Source of the DNA: Phycisphaerae bacterium
GTDB lineage: Bacteria; Planctomycetota; Phycisphaerae; Phycisphaerales; SM1A02
Reading direction: 5' to 3'
Assembly: GCA_002862325.1 (NCBI GenBank)
Contig: PKCT01000018.1
Location: 1 to 8,610, forward strand
DNA length: 8,610 nt
The translations under genes and the position numbers were made by a program. A model generated the notes under the pieces. The model had not been told where the DNA came from. It was given only the letters and a program-made list of their open reading frames with translations, and did not search any database. This document shows, piece after piece, positions 6,496 to 8,610 of the stretch (position 1 is the first letter of the stretch; every line of letters begins with the position of its first letter).

Positions 6496-7499
6496 TGGCA
6501 TCGCCCCGGGACGCTGCTCGTCTGGTCGCGGTCGGTTTCGAAGGACGCCGACCGAACCCCGAACTGCACGGTCTTCTCGACCGTGGGGTTCGCAGCGTCA
6601 TCCTTTTCGCACGCAACGCCGGAACGCCCGCGGAGGTCGCGGAGATGATCCGCGGCATCAGATCGGTCGTCGCGGACCGGGTCCTCTTCTGCATCGATCA
6701 GGAGGGAGGCGCGACGGTTCGGCTCACCGACGGGTTCGCGACGCCGCCACCGATGCGCGAGATCGGCGAGATCGGTCGGCATGCGGCGGGTGACGTCGGG
6801 CGGATCCTCGCGGAGGATCTTCGTGCGGTCGGCATCGATCTCGATCTCGCACCCGTCGTCGATGTCGATTCGAACCCCGACAATCCGGTCATCGGCCCTC
6901 GATCCTTCGGTCCCGACCCCGACCTCGTCTCCAGGTGTGCGACCGCGTTCATCACGGCGATGCAGGAGAACGGCGTCGCCGCGTGCGCGAAGCACTTTCC
7001 GGGCCACGGCGACACGATTCTCGACAGTCATCACGATTTGCCGGTGCTTCCGCACGATCTCGAGCGATTGAACATGGTGGAACTTCCGCCGTTCCGGGCG
7101 AGTATCGCCGCGGAAGTGGCGTGCATCATGACGACGCATGTCGTCTTCGACGCATTGGATCCGGGTGTGCCGGCGACCTTGAGCCCGACCTGCATCGAAG
7201 GTCTCCTCCGCGGGGAACTCGGTTTCCAGGGCGTCGTGGTCTCCGACGATCTGGAGATGGCGGCGATCGCGGAGCTTCCCTCGATCGAGGGCGACGTCGG
7301 CGAAGCCGCGGTCCGTTCGGTCGAGGCCGGCGTCGATCTCGTCCTATGCTGTCACCGACCCGAACGTCAACATCGGGTGGTCGACTCGCTGGTCGAGGCG
7401 GTCGAGACGGGGCGCATCCGGATGTCCCGCCTCGAGGCGTCGCTGACGCGACTCGATCGACTCTTCGAACGCTTCGTCGCCGCGCCGCAGGAGGAGTGA
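6495..7499 (+). CDS. nagZ: Glycoside hydrolase family 3, NagZ-type beta-N-acetylhexosaminidase
   Basis: The 334-residue protein has the length of one-domain NagZ enzymes, which remove N-acetylglucosamine from muropeptides in the cytoplasm during peptidoglycan recycling. Seen in order: FARNAGT near 38-44; DQEGG at 68-72; NPVIGPRSFG (substrate-binding Arg region); the NagZ signature KHFPGHGDTILDSHHDLP starting at Lys166, with the likely acid/base His179 in D-S-H; and SDDLEM at 250-255 with the probable nucleophile Asp251. No signal peptide is present, as expected for a cytoplasmic enzyme. One oddity is DQEGGATVRL, where most relatives have DQEGGRVxRL; Ala73 replaces the usual Arg, while Arg76 is kept. 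The ATG shares one base with the autotransporter stop (TGATG), and the nearest GGAG is 16 bases upstream, too far to be ideal. Translation is therefore probably coupled to the upstream gene. The M28 peptidase gene follows after 41 bases. The family call is strong. A beta-glucosidase-like or other hexosaminidase specificity is possible. Confidence 0.92.
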   Translation: MASPRDAARLVAVGFEGRRPNPELHGLLDRGVRSVILFARNAGTPAEVAEMIRGIRSVVADRVLFCIDQEGGATVRLTDGFATPPPMREIGEIGRHAAGDVGRILAEDLRAVGIDLDLAPVVDVDSNPDNPVIGPRSFGPDPDLVSRCATAFITAMQENGVAACAKHFPGHGDTILDSHHDLPVLPHDLERLNMVELPPFRASIAAEVACIMTTHVVFDALDPGVPATLSPTCIEGLLRGELGFQGVVVSDDLEMAAIAELPSIEGDVGEAAVRSVEAGVDLVLCCHRPERQHRVVDSLVEAVETGRIRMSRLEASLTRLDRLFERFVAAPQEE

Positions 7500-7528
7500 C
7501 GACGATCCCTCGGTCCGCTTGGTGATTC

Positions 7529-7534
7529 AAGGAG
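7529..7534 (+). promoter_or_regulatory. Strong ribosome binding site for the M28 peptidase
   Basis: AAGGAG lies 6 bases before ATG 7541. An in-frame TGA at 7523-7525 rules out any longer start. This is the best Shine-Dalgarno in the window, so the peptidase can be translated independently of the gene before it. Confidence 0.75.
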
Positions 7535-7540
7535 ATTCGC

Positions 7541-8610
7541 ATGTCGTTGCTCGTCCTCGTCTTTTCGGCGTTTCTTGCGGGTCGAACGCCCGTCACCCCA
7601 CCGTCCGAGATCGAGGACGGGCCCACGCCCGGGTCGCTTCGAGCGTGGCATGACGCGATGGGGGCCGAACCGCACGTGGCGGGAAGCGACGGTGACCGAG
7701 CGGTCATCGAGACGATCGCCACGGGCTTTCGCGAACTTGGGCTCGAGACCGAGATCTGGACGTTCGAACCCTTCCTGGCCCGTCCGGTGCACGCCAGCCT
7801 CTCGATCGTCGGCGACGATCCCGGCGTCGGGGTCGATTCGACCGGCCGGCGCCGGCGCGGGGTCTTCTCGCTCGGATTGACCGAGCGTGAGCTGCTCGAC
7901 GATCCTGCGACCCGCCATCCGGATCTCGACTGGGGTTGGAACGCGTTCTCAGGAAGCGGCGAGGTCGAAGCCAACGTCGTCTACGCCAATCGTGGAACGC
8001 GCGAAGACTTCGCCAAGCTTCGCGAACTCGGCGTCGACTGCACCGGGAAGATCGTTCTGGCGCGATACGGCGGGAACTATCGAGGGTTCAAGGTGCGCTT
8101 CGCCGAGGAGGCCGGCGCCGCGGGCGTGGTGATCTTCCTCGACCCCGGGGACTACGGCGAGGATCGCGGGCCGGTCTGGCCGGACGGCGGCTGGGCCAAC
8201 GATTCCTGCATCCAGCGTGGGTCGATCGTGACGCTGCCGTACAAGGGCGATCCGTTGACGCCCTTCGTCGCGGCCCGGGGCGACGTGGAGAGGCTCGACC
8301 CGGCGGACGTCGCGCTCCCTCGGATTCCTGTTCAGCCGATCGGCTACGCCGCCGCGACGCGAATCATGGCGGGGATGGCCGGTCGAGCGGTGGAGGAGGC
8401 GGGGCTCGAGGGTTGGACGGGAGGTCTCGACGTGCCCTACCGACTCGGGGGCGACAAGCTTCGTCTGAAGCTCGAGGTCGAGCAGGAACGTCTGCTCATG
8501 CCGACGGCCAACGTGTTCGGGGTCCTGCGTGGCTCGGTCTCGCCGGAGGAGCTCGTGATCGTCGGGTGCCACCACGACGCCTGGGGGTTCGGCGCCGCCG
8601 ACCCGCTCGC
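7541..8610 (+). CDS. M28 metallopeptidase, glutamate carboxypeptidase II (PSMA/NAALADase)-like, partial
   Basis: The frame starts at ATG 7541 and runs 356 codons to the right edge without a stop. Relatives are about 700-750 residues, so roughly half is visible. The first ~15 residues (MSLLVLVFSAFLAG) are hydrophobic and suggest a signal peptide or anchor, though the n-region lacks basic residues. The next part (HDAMGAEPHVAGSDGDR) matches the family N-terminus that precedes the PA domain. The PA domain spans about 145-265, with GKIVLARYGGNYRGFKV at 169, FAEEAGAAGVVIFLDPGDYG, the PDGGW / IQRGSI region and GDPLTPF. IPVQPIGYAAA and LDVPYRLGG then align with the human enzyme's IPVHPIGY and LKVPYNVG. 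At the edge, GCHHDAWGFGAADP aligns with GGHRDSWVFGGIDP, placing zinc ligands at His344 and Asp354. The later ligands, catalytic Glu and dimerisation domain are outside the window. Known members cleave C-terminal Glu or Asp-type residues from peptides; the substrate here is unknown. Probably co-transcribed with nagZ. Confidence 0.9.
   Translation, partial: MSLLVLVFSAFLAGRTPVTPPSEIEDGPTPGSLRAWHDAMGAEPHVAGSDGDRAVIETIATGFRELGLETEIWTFEPFLARPVHASLSIVGDDPGVGVDSTGRRRRGVFSLGLTERELLDDPATRHPDLDWGWNAFSGSGEVEANVVYANRGTREDFAKLRELGVDCTGKIVLARYGGNYRGFKVRFAEEAGAAGVVIFLDPGDYGEDRGPVWPDGGWANDSCIQRGSIVTLPYKGDPLTPFVAARGDVERLDPADVALPRIPVQPIGYAAATRIMAGMAGRAVEEAGLEGWTGGLDVPYRLGGDKLRLKLEVEQERLLMPTANVFGVLRGSVSPEELVIVGCHHDAWGFGAADPL

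Overview
The window is GC-rich bacterial DNA, densely coded, with five protein genes. Two of them are cut by the window edges. No RNA gene, insertion sequence, CRISPR array or prophage signal was seen. The gene mix suggests a Gram-negative bacterium, because one gene is a complete autotransporter with an outer-membrane barrel. A planctomycete-like lineage (Phycisphaerae-type) fits the strong preference for GTC/CTC/TCG/GAC codons, the Gfo/Idh/MocA oxidoreductase subtype and the coiled-coil/membrane-anchored 'NGPNG' repeat protein. That lineage call is recalled resemblance, not a search result.

Layout. (1) 1-757, minus strand: N-terminal part of a membrane-anchored protein with a short coiled coil, one transmembrane helix and a glycine-rich beta-repeat exterior. 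It runs off the left edge. (2) 758-901: a 144-base divergent intergenic region that must hold promoters for both directions. (3) 902-2158, plus strand: a Gfo/Idh/MocA NAD(P)-dependent sugar oxidoreductase, most like levoglucosan-dehydrogenase-type members. (4) 2159-2331: a 173-base spacer with two inverted repeats, one just after the oxidoreductase and one in the probable leader of the next gene. (5) 2332-6495: a 1387-residue type Va autotransporter with a long signal peptide, a cysteine-free beta-solenoid-like passenger containing a duplicated ~65-residue unit, a helical linker and a 12-strand C-terminal barrel ending in Phe. (6) 6495-7499: a NagZ-type GH3 beta-N-acetylhexosaminidase whose start overlaps the autotransporter stop (TGATG). 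(7) 7541 to the right edge: an M28 peptidase of the glutamate carboxypeptidase II type, cut just after its first zinc ligands.

The last three genes are on one strand with a 1-base overlap and a 41-base gap, so they probably form one transcript. The likely theme is the cell envelope: an exported surface protein, a cytoplasmic peptidoglycan-recycling glycosidase and a (probably exported) carboxypeptidase-like enzyme. The functional link between them is inference only. I did not find a clearly new system. The most unusual points are the translational coupling of an autotransporter to nagZ and the paired inverted repeats in front of the autotransporter.
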